Below are positions 42,540 to 54,260 of a DNA stretch of 64,000 bases, one piece after another. The DNA is from Gnetum montanum. Its lineage: Eukaryota; Streptophyta; Gnetopsida; Gnetales; Gnetaceae. The stretch spans positions 950,000-1,013,999 of the forward strand of contig MNCI01008033.1 in assembly GCA_015680685.1 (NCBI GenBank), in the 5' to 3' direction. The notes below the pieces were generated by a model. That model searched no databases. It was not told where the DNA came from and was given only the letters and a program-made list of their open reading frames with translations. Positions within the stretch are counted from its first letter, which is position 1. Every line of letters begins with the position of its first letter. Both the position numbers and the translations under genes were made by a program.

Positions 42540-43616
42540 GAAAAACTAGAAAACAAAATATTGTAAAATCAAAGAAAAGAAAAAACATTTACTAATTTTG
42601 CTTATTAGATGGGGGGTATCCCCTATGATGAAACCTTTGAGCATGGCTAAAATTAATAAATGGAAAATTTGGATCCATGCATGTTGGAAACATTGGGGTT
42701 TGGTCATATCCAAACCATTGGGTGTCTTTTGAAGTGGTGGTAGGAATATATTCAAATTAGGGTCCACACACTTGATTAAAGTAGGCATAGTGGGGTAGAT
42801 TATACGATGTGGTCATGTGATAAGGGGCTAACCCACTATGACATCCATGATCATAAGATGGTATGCAAGGATTAATATGTTTCCCTACATGGTTATATCC
42901 ATTGGGTTTCATGGTTGTTGAAGCGTTAATTGATGGCCTGGATGATGTAATAGGAGGTGTTGAGTTTTAGGAGGAAGATGCATCACAACGCTAAGCTTGT
43001 GCTAAGTTGGGGGATGCAGTGGTTTCAAAACCATGCTATCTCTTTCTATGGTCATGCGTAAAGAAAGGATGCTTTCAACATTGTGAAGGACTTCCACTAC
43101 TATTAACAATATGGCACAAGTAATATTTGTGGGTTGATGCTGTCATGCAAAACATTCTGGCATAATTGGTGATGATGTAAAAGGAGGTGAAGGATGAGAA
43201 TATTGAGGGTAAAGAGAAGTGGAAGGAACCTGAGGTGGTGATCTTGTGGGAGTGGATATGGGTTGATAGTACTTAGGAGAATGATAATGATGAGGTGAAG
43301 TAGAGGATATTGATCTAGTTGGGAAAATAGGGTGTTAAACATAATAAGAATTTGGTGTCGAGGTATACGAATGGTGTGGGTTTTTTGGTGGTGAACTCCC
43401 CCATGACTGGGGGTTTCGCCATTGTGGTTGGATACAATACTTTTGTATGAAATCTGGATGTAAGATTCCTTTCCAATGCTCATGTAAATGTGACAATACT
43501 GGGCATTGAGTTTTGGGGTGATCATATAGACAAATAGTACATTGATATTTATGATTTGCAGTTGAGTTCCTATCCTTATTTCCTTCAACCCTTCTTTCTG
43601 ATTGATGAATGGTGTT
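42540..43616 (-). pseudogene. gag tail of B2 with knuckle-like motif
   Basis: Homologous to 7582-8560. Around 43545-43490 one frame reads C-T-I-C-L-Y-D-H-P-K-T-Q-C-P, a C-x2-C-x3-H-x4-C motif, one residue shorter than the usual knuckle. Pro/Ser/His-rich codons follow. Frames shift repeatedly. Confidence 0.5.
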
Positions 43617-44971
43617 CTATCCTGTTTCTAAGTTTGGCATCCTTTGCTTATTCTGGTTGTCAGAGTGATCTTGCATGGTTCTACCTCTAATAATATTTGC
43701 ATATTCCTCATATTTTTCATGTACACATTCTATCATTTTACTGATCTTTACCTCAATCTCATCTAGTGATTTTAGTATTGGCAAAGATGGAGATGATTCC
43801 ACCTCCTTCAGGTGAGTTAATTTCTCTTCTTCATCATTATGGACCTTTGTTATTTTTAGATTGCAGTCCTGTTGAGATATTTCAACATTCTTCCATTTGG
43901 TTATTTCTCCTTCTTCTTTTGATACTTGCTTAATAAGCTCTTGGAATTAGTGGGCTCATAGTTCATATAGTTGACTTGGGGCATACATCCCTAGGGTCTC
44001 CCTTGTTTCATTATGAAGCCCATCCATGATGTGATACATTAGCCTTTCCTTGGAGAACCCATGGCCTAGGCAGTTGTTTAACAATGAGTAATATCTTTCT
44101 AAGGACATGTTCAAGGGTTCATGTTTCCCTTGTTTCCACTTTTGGATTTGTCTCCTCAAGGCTAACACTCTTGCATAGGTTTGATATCTTTCGTTGAAGA
44201 GTTCTACCAGTGTCGGTCAACTACAAATTGATTGTGGTTTTAAAGACATATACCATACTTTTGCTTGGCCAATGAGTGTCATGGGAAAAAGCTTAAGTCT
44301 TTTCCATTTATTATCAATTTTGTTCCATGCACATGCATCATAGAGGGCGTGTAAATGATGTTGTGGATCTAAATCGTAGCCCCCTGAAAACTTGGAAAAG
44401 TTATTTAAATCAAGCCTAGGTAGATAGCTTTCCTTACGATGCCTATAGGATATTCAAATAGCCTCTTGTATATGCATTAGGCTCTTAGTAGCTAGCAAGG
44501 GTTCATCAGCACTAAGTAGGTTATGAGTTTATGAGTTGGGACAATGTTGTCTTTGTTCATGTTGGCGTTCCTGACTTTGCCCGTGGGTTCTATTTGGTTT
44601 CTATGCTAAACCCTTGAGGAATAGTCATTTGTGTCATGCCCTAACATTGAAGGAGCAGGGGAAGAGAAAGAACTGAAAGACTTATCATGACTTTTGTAAG
44701 TCTTCCAATCATCCTCAGATAAACTCTTGTTAACCATTGAGAAGGTCCTAGGCCTTATAGGCCCCCTCGTTATCTAGGACATCCCATCCTTACTAAAGAA
44801 GTCCGAGTTAGATGACAAGAGTCCTTGAGTGTTGTTGGGGTGTCCATGAACATATGAGACTCCTGCATAAGATCGAGTACTCCAAACTTCTTTTTCGTCA
44901 TAAATTGCATTGGTTCTCCAATGAATTGCCTCGCTAGTTGTTACGTTAACATTGTTTTGTGAGAGAGACAT
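43617..44971 (-). pseudogene. gag of B2
   Basis: Start M-S-L-S-Q-N-N (ATG at 44971), matching M-P-L-L-Q-D-N-N of B1, then H-W-R-T-N-A-I-Y-D. The core is open at 44168-43956: L-R-R-Q-I-Q-K-W-K-Q-G-K-H-E-P-L, E-R-Y-Y-S-L-L, H-G-F-S-K-E-R-L-M-Y-H and G-L-H-N-E-T-R. At least one frameshift separates the start from the core. It ends at 43617. Confidence 0.75.
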
Positions 44972-45086
44972 TGTTGTGAATTGTGTGTGACTTATCTGCA
45001 ATTAATTTTCTTTATGAAAGATATATTGTTAATACTTCATTACAGCGATCTTGTATGATATAATTAATCTAGATAACTAGCACCAT

Positions 45087-45103
45087 CCCCAGCAATGGTG
45101 CCA
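45087..45103 (-). other. primer binding site of B2, tRNA-Asp type
   Basis: The minus strand reads TGGCACCATTGCTGGGG, 14 of 17 bases of the tRNA-Asp complement. The three changes are transitions, two of them at CpG sites, as expected from methylated-CpG decay. Confidence 0.8.
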
Positions 45104-45104
45104 A

Positions 45105-45967
45105 TGATTAGTGGCAAGGTATCCCTATGCTCAACCATATGAATACGAGCGTATATGCACAATCCGGTTGAACTTCGTAGATGGACTAGTTGTGGCACCT
45201 AGATAGTTACACATTAATTGCAATTTTTTGTCTTCCCACCTAGACTAGTATTTGCTTTATCACGTATGGTTTAGTCTAGAGTGAGGTGTATGATGTGATT
45301 TCTAATTACTATGCTACTCCTAAAGACAATGAAAAATAACTTGAGTGAACTAGTAGACAATGGAAAATAAAATCTAAGCTAGCCTAAGTGTGATGAGCAT
45401 CTATCCTTAATCATTCGTACGTATCTTGGACCTTGTGTACTACTTTTGGGGTTATCAAGTGCACATTACTTGAGCACTAATAGATATGCTACTGGGTCAC
45501 CAAGTAGTTACACTTAAATGTTCATGATTAAGACATACCCATTCCACATTAACAACATGAATAGTAAATAATGATAAATAAATATTAACTAAGAAAATAA
45601 TAAATAATAATTAACAATTAAATAATTTAAAACTAAGTGAATGCTACAATGATGAAGTAATCTCAATCTTTATTACCGACTGTGTGTGTGTCCAAGTACG
45701 TCACACTTGAACAAAGGTTCCGTACAATTACAATCATCACACTGGGGGCATGCACTTGAGAAGGAACTAAAAACTAACTGAAAATTAACAAAATGACTCT
45801 ACCCTAAAGACTTACCAACTGACTCCCTTCCTGTGCACCTGAGTGCTATATTTATAGCCCATCACTGAATCACAATATCGTGTATTCAATATCATTATCT
45901 AGGTTGTGATATTGCACACCCAATATTAAGTATTCGATATCAGGGCTTGGCAAACTGCGATTCATCA
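45105..45967 (-). repeat. 5' LTR of B2
   Basis: Plus-strand TGATTAGTGGC to GCGATTCATCA, 863 bp, aligned end to end with the 3' LTR. AAACT follows. Confidence 0.9.
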
Positions 45968-45972
45968 AAACT
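45968..45972. repeat. right TSD of B2 (AAACT)
   Basis: Exact copy of 36800-36804. Confidence 0.88.
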
Positions 45973-47277
45973 TTTTATTTATTCAACCTAAAAAGAAATA
46001 TGTAATTAGGATCATTTACACATTTGTAAACTAAAGAAATGAGCACAAAGGTAGATAAATTAATAATCTCATATTTGTTCAATCACATAATAATATTTTA
46101 TAATTTCTAGCAACACACAAAATTAGATCATATGAATTAACTCTTGTAATCATTTTACAATTAATCAGTTAATTAGAAAATTCGTAGTTCAACAATAGAG
46201 AATAGATAGATCACAACCATAAATTAACATCCTAGGTTTTCCCCAGCTTCATTAACTTATAGAAAGATATCAAAATCAAACTTGAGAAGGTATAGGGGAA
46301 AAAAGTATAATTCAAGATTCAAATCCAAGATTTATGCATTCAAAGGGGGAAGGTTCATCAACCAAATTCCAATCAAAATCCAAGAATTCAAAAATTTTAA
46401 AACATTCACAATTATCCATGGGCCTAAGGATACTCTCAATTTTTGCCAATGGTACCAATCCTCAGATCAGGGATCCTTGGCCCCTATAGTCAATATTTTG
46501 CCAAAAATGCCCCAAATTATCATGGATGTTTCTGAATCATTATAGAAACAAATCTTATCCAAGTCATTTAGGTGTGGGAGTGTAGAGGATAGGTGGAGAG
46601 ATCCAAAAAAAAAAAGTAAAAAAGTTTTCAACAATCTAAGCTTACAACAATAATCTTGATAATTTCATACAAGAATTGTGAAGGTGGTTAAGCAAGTAAG
46701 AAGAGAGAAGTTTGAGAAAATCAGCCCTTGCTAGCCATTATCAAACATAATAGAGAGGGATCATTTTACCTCCTTACTTAGATATCTTGCTTACTAGGAG
46801 GAATTATTAGAATATTGGATTGCTATGCAGCACTTGTTTTCTTTCTCCTTGCTATCTCTTGTAGCAGCCATAGTCTTCTCTCCCTTCCCAACCACACTCC
46901 TTGTTACTGTATCCCTTTTTTTTTTTGTTTTGCTCAGCTACTTCTGCCTTGTGTTTTTTTTCCTCTCATTCTCTTCCTATTTATAAGTGGAATAAGGGAT
47001 ACTAGATGGTTTCTTGTAACTAAGTTCTTGGGAACTATTTATATTCTTTTCTTTCTTTTTAAAGTTCTCTCTCTCTCTCTCTCTCTCTCTTCAGCAATGA
47101 ATCATGAGTTCAATTCTCTTCATGATCACTATAAAAAAATCCATAAATATGTATACTCACAAGTTTCAAGTTCAATTCCTAAATCAACGATTTTTTATAT
47201 TTCAGAATTTAGATTTTGCTAGATCTCAGGTTCAATTCCTCTTGATAATTACAAAATGTTCCAGCATAATAACATCC
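45973..47277. other. unassigned AT-rich stretch, formerly next to J
   Basis: Continuation of the J flank after B2. No frame resembles a known protein; an 87-codon open frame at 46282-46545 and a 135-codon frame at 46815-47222 (low-complexity, hydrophobic, Ser/Leu/Phe) are not supported. Three copies of TTCAATTC lie at 47107-47236. A (CT)n run is listed separately. Confidence 0.4.
47065..47091 (+). repeat. (CT)n microsatellite
   Basis: About 13 uninterrupted CT units after AAAGTT. Confidence 0.95.
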
Positions 47278-48061
47278 CTAGAGAGGAGACATCTTCTTGA
47301 GGAGATGTCTTAGGGAAGTCATCTTCCCAATAGAGGAGACATCTTGGAGAAGATGTCTCATGACAAAGAGACATCTCACCCATGGAGGAAATGTCTCCCA
47401 GAAATAATAGATGTCGCTTCCAAAAGTTGGGATTTAATAGGAGATGACACATATGGTCAGAAAACTTCCAAAATTGACCGTTCCAAGGTGAAAAATAGGT
47501 AAGAAAAGGTTGAAAATGATAGCAACAATGTGGGAACTCCAAGTTAATCTTGGGGAAGATTTGCCTAGGTTTTTATCTTATTTCCTTAATAAATATGTTG
47601 GTGTTTCATGACTTGTAAGATGAATAGAGTGAGAATAGAAGTCTAATGAAAGCTCTTGAGTTGAGAAGAGCTTAGAAATACTATGATAGAGCACACTGAG
47701 TGAGTGCAAGCATGGTTGCAACTCCAGAGTCAATGTGTGTGCATTAGCCTATGTGTTCTTGTCTCTTGTTTACTTCTCTAATTTGAATACCAGTCCTAAA
47801 TTGTGGAAGAGATTTTCCATTGGTTTTGTTTTGTATTAAGAATAACCAATGTATGGTTGTATAGCCTTATGTTTTACAACATCATTTGAGTATTTTAAAG
47901 AGATTTGGATGTTTTCTGAGTTTTGAAAACATGATTGTAATCTTATATTTGACTAATTGAAGATAGATAGTTTTCTTGTTTTCTCATAAAACTTAATATC
48001 TTTTTATAATATTTAGATTTAGTATTTGAAGATGATTTAATAGTGAAATGAACCTACTCCA
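47278..48061 (+). repeat. 5' LTR of E, truncated
   Basis: Matches 3' LTR from about 51970 onward (GAGGAGACATCTT...ACTCCA). About 160 bp of the LTR start are missing. Carries AGACATCT/AGATGTCT motifs at 47281-47405. Confidence 0.8.
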
Positions 48062-48067
48062 ACAATA

Positions 48068-48081
48068 TAGGTATCGAAGCC
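48068..48081 (+). other. primer binding site of E, tRNA-Met type
   Basis: TAGGTATCGAAGCC is a decayed TGGTATCAGAGCC, six bases after the LTR end. Confidence 0.6.
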
Positions 48082-48124
48082 TAGTTTGTCTTGTACTTGT
48101 TTCAAGAATTTTTGTTCATTTTAG

Positions 48125-49370
48125 ATGGCACAAAAAAAAATAGCTTAAGGCTTTAAATAGAGACATGGAGAGTACAAAGTCTACTTTCCAAATGATGATT
48201 ACTCAGTTGGATGAAATTAGTGCAAAGGTATATAGAAATGTTGGTCCTAGCCATATCCAAACATATGAAGGTGATGAGCATGCATGTTCAGATGAAGAAG
48301 TTTCACAATCAAGCAGAGACAAAGCAAATGATAAGGAAAGAAAATCTAGCTATGGGAGTATAGAAACCCATCAATCAAGGACACTAATGGAAGAAAATAC
48401 TATTCCTCAAATGAGAATTTTGAGGGCTCCAAAAGTGGTAACTACTTCTTCTTCGAGCAAGCTTAACAAGGAAGATGGAGCAAGGCTTTCTAGAGTGTTC
48501 CATAATGCTACAAGACTTTTGTATGTTAAGTTGAGGACTTTTAGTGGTGTATATGGTATCAATGCCTTTTCAATTTGGTTAAACACACTTGAGAAGCACT
48601 TTAAGTTAGAAGAGATACCAAATAACTTAAGGATACCTATTGTTGAATCCAAATTAGAAGGTATGGATTCTACTTGGTGGGAAAAAGAGTCCCAAGGTTA
48701 TGAAAGATAGAATAGTTAACCCATCAAATATTGGCCTTTGATGAAATATAGGTTGAAAAGAAAATTTGAATAGTCTCATCAAAGATAATAGACCATTACG
48801 AAGTTGAAATTCATAAGGTATGGTAACAAGGATATTAAAGAATTCTACATTAAATTTTCTAATCTATTCCATCAAGCTAAGTTTAACTAGGAGGAATATG
48901 AGCAAGCCTCAATCTTGCTAGGAGGTCTTAGAATGATGTATTAGTAGGAGCTTTCTTTTTATGAGCCACAAACTCTTAATGAGGCTTATAATTTATCACT
49001 CAAGGCTAAAAAGAAATTACATGAATTCAAAAAAAAAAAGAGCAAACAAGCTTCCAAGGAGAGAGAGAAGGGATTCAAATCTAAAAAGGGATCCATGTTT
49101 AACTCTAAAGAAAAGATGGTAGCCATGACAAGAAGACTAAAAGAGGTGATGAGAAGGGCAAAGCAAAGAAGGACCAAGGCAAGGGTGAAGAGGGTCAGGG
49201 CAAAAACTCATCCAAAATTTAATGATTCAAATGTGGAGAACGAGGACACAAGCAATGGAAATGTTCACTTCACAAGGCAACCAAAAGCAAATATGAACAA
49301 ACCATGGAGATGGAGAAGACATCAAGCCAAGGTCTTCAAAAAGGTAATCCTAATGCTCTAAAAATTGAGG
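48125..49370 (+). pseudogene. gag of E
   Basis: Start M-A-Q-K-K-I at 48125 (homologous to D), an early stop, then the open part 48165-48710 (181 codons) with S-T-F-Q-M-M-I-T-Q-L-D-E-I-S, K-L-R-T-F-S-G and W-W-E-K-E. From 48711 the frame is broken; a Lys-rich stretch (49000-49200) precedes a zinc knuckle at about 49226-49270: F-K-C-G-E-R-G-H-K-Q-W-K-C, whose first Cys codon has become TGA. Confidence 0.75.
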
Positions 49371-49537
49371 AAGTTTTTGAATTAAATTATTATGTGTTCA
49401 TGAGAAATGTAAATATAGGGGATCATCCTGATAGAAAATTGTTATTTCAAATTAGGGCTAGATGTTTGCTTAGTGGGAAATGGATCAATGTTTTGATTAA
49501 TAGAGGAACCCAAACAACTTTTATGAAAATATTTTAG
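49371..49537 (+). pseudogene. protease fragment of E
   Basis: Reads N-I-G-D-H-P-D-R-K-L-L-F...R-C-L-L-S-G-K-W-I-N-V-L-I-N-R-G-T, a mutated L-I-D-G-G-A active site (Asp to Asn). It stops at the RT deletion border right after the site. Confidence 0.65.
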
Positions 49538-50376
49538 TGTATAGCTCTAATAAGGAAAAGCACTTGGAGTACTTGTGAATGGTGTGTCTTAAATTGGAGG
49601 AGGCACAATTGGTGATCAATGTGAAGAAAAGTTATTTCTTTAAGAGGAAAATCACATATTTGGGGCATGTGATTTCTAAAAATCTAACGTGAATAGAAGC
49701 GACCAAGGTAAAGGCTATTAGGAATTGGCCAGCCCCTAAGAATGTTGAAGAGGTAAGATCATTCATTGGTTTGACAAGTTTTTATAGATGGTTCATAAAA
49801 AACTTTAGTGGTATTTCTTGAAACATGTTTGCTCTGTTGAAGTAAAATAAAAATTTTAAGTGGGATAATTAAACCCAAGGAAGCTTTGACTTATTGAAAG
49901 TAAAAATTAGTAGTGAACCAATGATTATAATTCTAGATTTTTGGAATTTTCAAATTGAAGTGGATGCAAGTGGACTTGTCATTGGTGGGGTACTTTCACA
50001 AGATGGTATGCCTTTTACTTTCTTTTTAGAAAAGTTTAATGAGTTAAGGCAAAAATATAGCATCTATGAGAAAGAGTTGTATGCTATTCTTTAAGCAATC
50101 AAACATTGGAGGCATTACTTGTTGCCCAAGAAGTTTATATTGATAATGGACCACAAAGCACTTCAATTTCTAAACTCATAAAATAAGTTGAGTACAAAGC
50201 ACATGAAGTGGATTGCACAATTACAAGAGTTCAATTTTGCATTGAAACACAAAAGTGGAAAAGCCAATGTGATGACTGATGCATTATCTAGGGTGCATGT
50301 GATGAATTTGAGCATACCTCATGTTGAAGATATGGATGATTTTGCTAATTTATATGAGCTTAATATTGATTATTAG
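49538..50376 (+). pseudogene. RT C-terminal part and RNase H of E
   Basis: Begins at a decayed Y-x-D-D box (I-L-V-Y-S-S, 49530-49547; the Asp pair is lost), then thumb (L-G-H-V-I-S...F-I-G-L-T-S-F-Y-R-W-F). RNase H follows: I-E-V-D-A-S-G (49956), Y-E-K-E-L-Y-A-I-L (Glu), I-M-D-H-K-A-L and A-N-V-M-T-D-A-L-S-R. Stops interrupt several times. About 1 kb of protease end and RT fingers/palm is deleted at 49537. Confidence 0.75.
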
Positions 50377-51591
50377 GAAGTTTGGAAAAGCCTCAAAGAG
50401 CCATTGTTGAGTAGGATAGACTAGTGAAGAGACTATCATATTCAAGATGAACTATTATTTAAGAATGAAAAGGTATGTGTTCCTAAATATGATTTTAGGA
50501 AAAATATTTTGTTTAAAAAGCATTATAGTGGCATGGTAGGTCATATGAACAAGAATAAAACATTAAAACTTATGGTAAAGCACTATTTTTGGCCTAGTAT
50601 AGCAATTAAAGTTTCAAAATTTATGAATGAGTACTTGATATGTTAGAAGTTCAAAGGAGGTAAAGAAGTGGATGGACATTGTATGCCTATGCCAATTTTC
50701 AAGGGTTCATGGGAAAATGTGCCTATGAATTTTATGAGTGGTATTCCAAACACCAAGTTGGAATGATGGAATTTTTATTATTGTTGATAGGTTCTCCAAG
50801 ATGGCACACTTCATTCCATGCAAGAAGGTAAGTGATGCTTTCATGTTGCAAATTTTTTTTTCTAGCATGCTATGAAGTTGCATGGAATTCTTTTGAATAT
50901 TTTTAGTGATACAAACTCTGAATTCATAAGTCACTTTTGGAGATCCCTTTGGAAAATTTTAGGAATAAAGTTAAATTTTTCTAGTACATTTCATTCATAA
51001 TATAATGACCAAAAAGAGGTGGTAAATATATCCCTGTTGAACGTATTGAGATGTTTATGTGATGGATAACCAAATAGTTGGAAAAAATTATTGTATCATG
51101 TTGAGTTTTCATACAATAATGCTTTTAATATTGCTATTCAAAAAAGCCCATTTAAAGTGAACTATGGATTTTGTCCAAAGATGGAGGACACTTTGGAGAT
51201 TTTTAATGGTGAAGCTCAAATTCATGTTACTTTTGTGCAAGAGATGAGAAATCTCTATGAACAAGTTAAATCAAATCCTCAGAAGAAGGTTGAGGAGAGA
51301 GTCCTCAAGAGGAATGAGGTCAAGCAAAAGCCTATCTTTACTATTTGTAACTTGGTTTGGGTGCACTTGAAGAAGAAATTGTTAAGGAGTATCAACTTCT
51401 CAAAATCCAAAGCTAAGAAGACTAGGCCTTTCAAAATTAAGATCAAGATTAATAATAATGCTTTTGAGATTGATTTACTAGATGATGTTGCTATTGTATT
51501 TAATGTTTCAGATCTTATGCACTATCATGAACCAATTGATGAGAACACCATACAGGGTAGCATTGATGAGTTGAAACGAGCTATTGATTAG
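50377..51591 (+). pseudogene. integrase of E
   Basis: Zinc domain at 50510-50650 (H-Y-S-G-M-V-G-H-M...H-Y-F-W-P-S), core around 50690-51080 with M-N-F-M-S-G-I where the first Asp of M-D-F is Asn, and a C-terminal part open at 51091-51591 (166 codons): V-E-F-S-Y-N-N-A, K-S-P-F-K-V-N-Y-G, then W-V-H-L-K-K and a G-P-F-K-like block. Ends at the stop at 51589-51591. Confidence 0.75.
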
Positions 51592-51790
51592 TCCAAGCCT
51601 TCAATGGAGAGAAAGGTAGTTGCACTCAAGTGAAGGGAAGCTCCTAGCACTTAGGGATTCAAGAGGCATGAATATTTAATCCATTGGATGGAGCAATCTA
51701 CAAATGATATTGTATGGATCCATGAGACGAAACAATAGGAGTATGGGATCACTTCAAATCCTACTTTCTTATTCACATGAGTTTACTTTT

Positions 51791-51808
51791 AGAAGGGTGG
51801 GAGAACTA
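51791..51808 (+). other. polypurine tract of E
   Basis: AGAAGGGTGGGAGAACTA directly before the LTR start at 51810. Confidence 0.75.
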
Positions 51809-51809
51809 G

Positions 51810-52737
51810 TGTAGGAACACCTCTTTTCATCCCCTTGTTCTTTCCTACACTTGTGTTTTGCAAGTTTCAAGCTCTATGGAGATGTCTTAGAGGACAAATA
51901 GACATCTTGCTTAGGAGTTAAGTCTACATAGAAGACATCTTGTAAACAAAGAAGATGTCTTCCTAGAGAGAAGACATCTCCCTAATAGAGGAGACATCTT
52001 AGGGAAGATCTCTCATGATAGAGGAAACATCTTACCCATGGAGGAGACCTCTCCCAAAAATGGTAGACATCTCTTTCAAAAGTTGAGATTTGACAAGAGA
52101 ATGCCCAAGGTGACTAGAGAAATCTTGTGTAGTTGGGAAACTTCTAGAATTGATTGTTCCAAGTTGGAAAATAGCTGGATGAATATGGAAAAAGATAGAA
52201 ATAAACTGGGAACTCCATGTTGAGTTTGTGGAAGGTTTCCCTAGGTTTTTATCTTCTTTTCTTAATAAATATGTTGGTGCTTCATAACTTGTAAGATGGA
52301 TAGAGTGAGAAGAGATATCTAGGGAGAGATCTTGAGTTGAGGTGAGTTTGACAAGATTGTGATAGAATACATTGAGTGAGTGTAGGTGTAGTTGCAACTC
52401 TAGGATCAATGTATGTGGATTGGCCTATGTATCCTTGTCTCTTATTTACTTCTCTAATTTGAATCTTAGTTCCAACTTGTGGGAGAGATTTTCCATTGGT
52501 TGTATCCTATATTGAGAACATCCAATGTATGGTTCTAGAGGCTCATGCTCTGCAACATCATTTGTGTGTTTTTAAGAGGTTTGGATGTTTTGTGATTTTT
52601 GAAAACCTAATTATAATCTTTTATTTCAATATTTAAAGATAGCTAATTTTCATGTTTTCTTGAAAAAATAATTGTCTTTTCATAATAACTAGATTTAGTA
52701 TTCAAAGGTGATTTAATATTGAAGTAAACATACTCCA
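51810..52737 (+). repeat. 3' LTR of E
   Basis: TGTAGGAACACC to CATACTCCA, 928 bp. AGACATCT/AGATGTCT cluster at 51880-52075. Confidence 0.85.
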
Positions 52738-54260
52738 TAAGGCCACATCATCTACAAAGAGAAGTATGTTTAAAAATAATCCATTCATTGACATAGCATG
52801 ATTAGAGGCATTTTACATCTATTCCTCTAATTCATCTATAAATATGCTAAAAAGGATAAGGAACAAATGACAGCCTTGTTTAACTCCAAGTAAGTTATTG
52901 ATAATTGTTCCTTCTCTAGTAAGATTATCTTCAATAAGAATGTTAACCATCTCATAGAGTCTTTCTAGTAAGATTATCTTCAATAAGAATGTTTACCATC
53001 TCATAGAGTCTTTTAGTAGCTAAAATGAGATCATGTGGAATGTTAATGCAATCCAATATCTTCCAAAGTTTATCTCAAGCAATAGAATCATAAGTCTTGG
53101 AGAAATCAACAAAATATATAAAAGTTGTATAGTTGGGCCTTTTTGCTTTCTCTACACAAGAATGCAAAGTTATTAGATAGTTTATAGTAGAATGATTTCT
53201 CCTAAAGCCTGTTTGTGACTGAGCACAAAGACCTTCCATTTTGCCCATGAGCTAATATTATTTTCCAAAATAGTGCCTAAAAGATTAGTGAAAACTGAAT
53301 TAATTGTAATTAATCGCTAATTATTAAGATTTTTCCTATATCCTTTTCTGGAAAGTAAGACTGCTTAATTAGAACACCAAGAGTAATCCAAATCACACTG
53401 AAGCCCTTTTTAAAGAAGATTGCAAGCTTCTTTCCACACCAACGGACCACCCTATTTAAGAAGTTCTGCATATAATCCATTAAGATCAGCACTTTTTCCA
53501 AAAGATAATCTTTGATTACTCAAGAACACTAGAGTTACCTTACATAGTTAGGGGAGCCTCTTGATTAAAAAGGTCATTAAAGAAAGTATGAATAGTAGAT
53601 ACAGAAAAATCGCAACCATGCTGCTATTTGTCTTGAAATAAATTCCAAAAGCTCTTTGGAAGTAAGGCTCACAAATCATTCTTTCTTACTCTTCTTTAAT
53701 GAACCTTTATTTTTTAAAAGGAATAAGCTTTTTATAATTCTTTATCATTAAAACATCAAAATGTAAAGCTATAACATCTTTACAAGTTGTCAAACAGTCC
53801 ACATCAAAACAAGGTTTTCTATAAATAGCCCTCTTCTTAATCTATACTTAAATAACTATAGACAAAAGAGCATTGGCCAAATCTACGTCATTTTCATTAT
53901 TAACCAACATATTAGCCACTCTTATTTAAAAATCTTAATGAAGGTATTTTGTGAGATGACAATTTTTACATTTGTTGTAATGAATATGATGAATTGACAT
54001 CAAAATAGTGAATTTCTAATGATAGGAGATTCTCGGAATTTTTCTCCCACTTGAAGGCTTTTCACAGCATCTATATTATCATGAGTAAACAAGAGAAGAT
54101 CAATGCAAGAGTTACCTTGGTGCCCAATAAATGTGAAATGAGAGGAGGAAGGAAATTTAGTGACATCATTAAGGATTAAAAAATCAAAGGAACAACCCCA
54201 CTCTAAGAAATGAATAACCATCTCATTCATCCACACCCCTTCCAAATAACCACAATGGTG
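52738..54260 (-). pseudogene. LINE ORF2 remnant K (endonuclease end and RT)
   Basis: On the minus strand, 54245-54000 holds the end of the AP-like endonuclease: L-I-L-N-D, F-T-F-I-G...S-C-I-D-L-L-L, like the F-T-F...S-x-I-D-Y block of plant LINEs. After a gap the RT begins near 53520 (N-G-L...W-C-G-K...G-F-S-V-I-W), continues with decayed P-K-x-Y-R-x-I and, near 52910-52750, G-V-K-Q-G-C-H-L-F, then F-V-D-D-V-A-L, the catalytic box of non-LTR RT. A 55-bp stretch is duplicated at 52915-53010. The 3' part is cut off at the E border. Confidence 0.75.

Larger units (their letters stand above)
36805..45967 (-). mobile_element. Athila-like family B retrotransposon B2, complete ends, no pol
   Basis: LTRs at 36805-37668 and 45105-45967, primer site, polypurine tract and perfect TSD AAACT. 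On the minus strand: gag (44971-43617), tail (43616-42540), non-coding stretch, internal promoter block (41260-41155), mini-intron (40729-40660) and ORF2 (40659-37858). Colinear with B1 over the whole interior, again without any polymerase domain. LTRs agree at roughly nine in ten positions by eye and genes are more decayed, so B2 is older than B1. It inserted upstream of the J gene. Confidence 0.9.
47278..52737 (+). mobile_element. Ty3/gypsy element E, internal RT deletion
   Basis: 5' LTR truncated on its left (47278-48061), tRNA-Met-type primer site, gag (48125-49370), protease piece (49371-49537), RT end and RNase H (49538-50376), integrase (50377-51591), polypurine tract and full 3' LTR (51810-52737). 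Gag, protease and integrase resemble D closely. The left LTR start is missing and no TSD matches TAAGG at 52738. E lies against LINE K at 52738. Confidence 0.82.

Noticed and set aside
46815-47222. 135-codon plus-strand frame as a membrane protein gene
   Set aside because: Hydrophobicity comes from T-rich low-complexity DNA including the (CT)n run; no family resemblance or conserved copy.
47228-47240. GGTTCAATTCC resembling a Pol III B box (SINE or tRNA)
   Set aside because: No matching A box or tRNA fold upstream; the phrase is one of three local TTCAATTC repeats.
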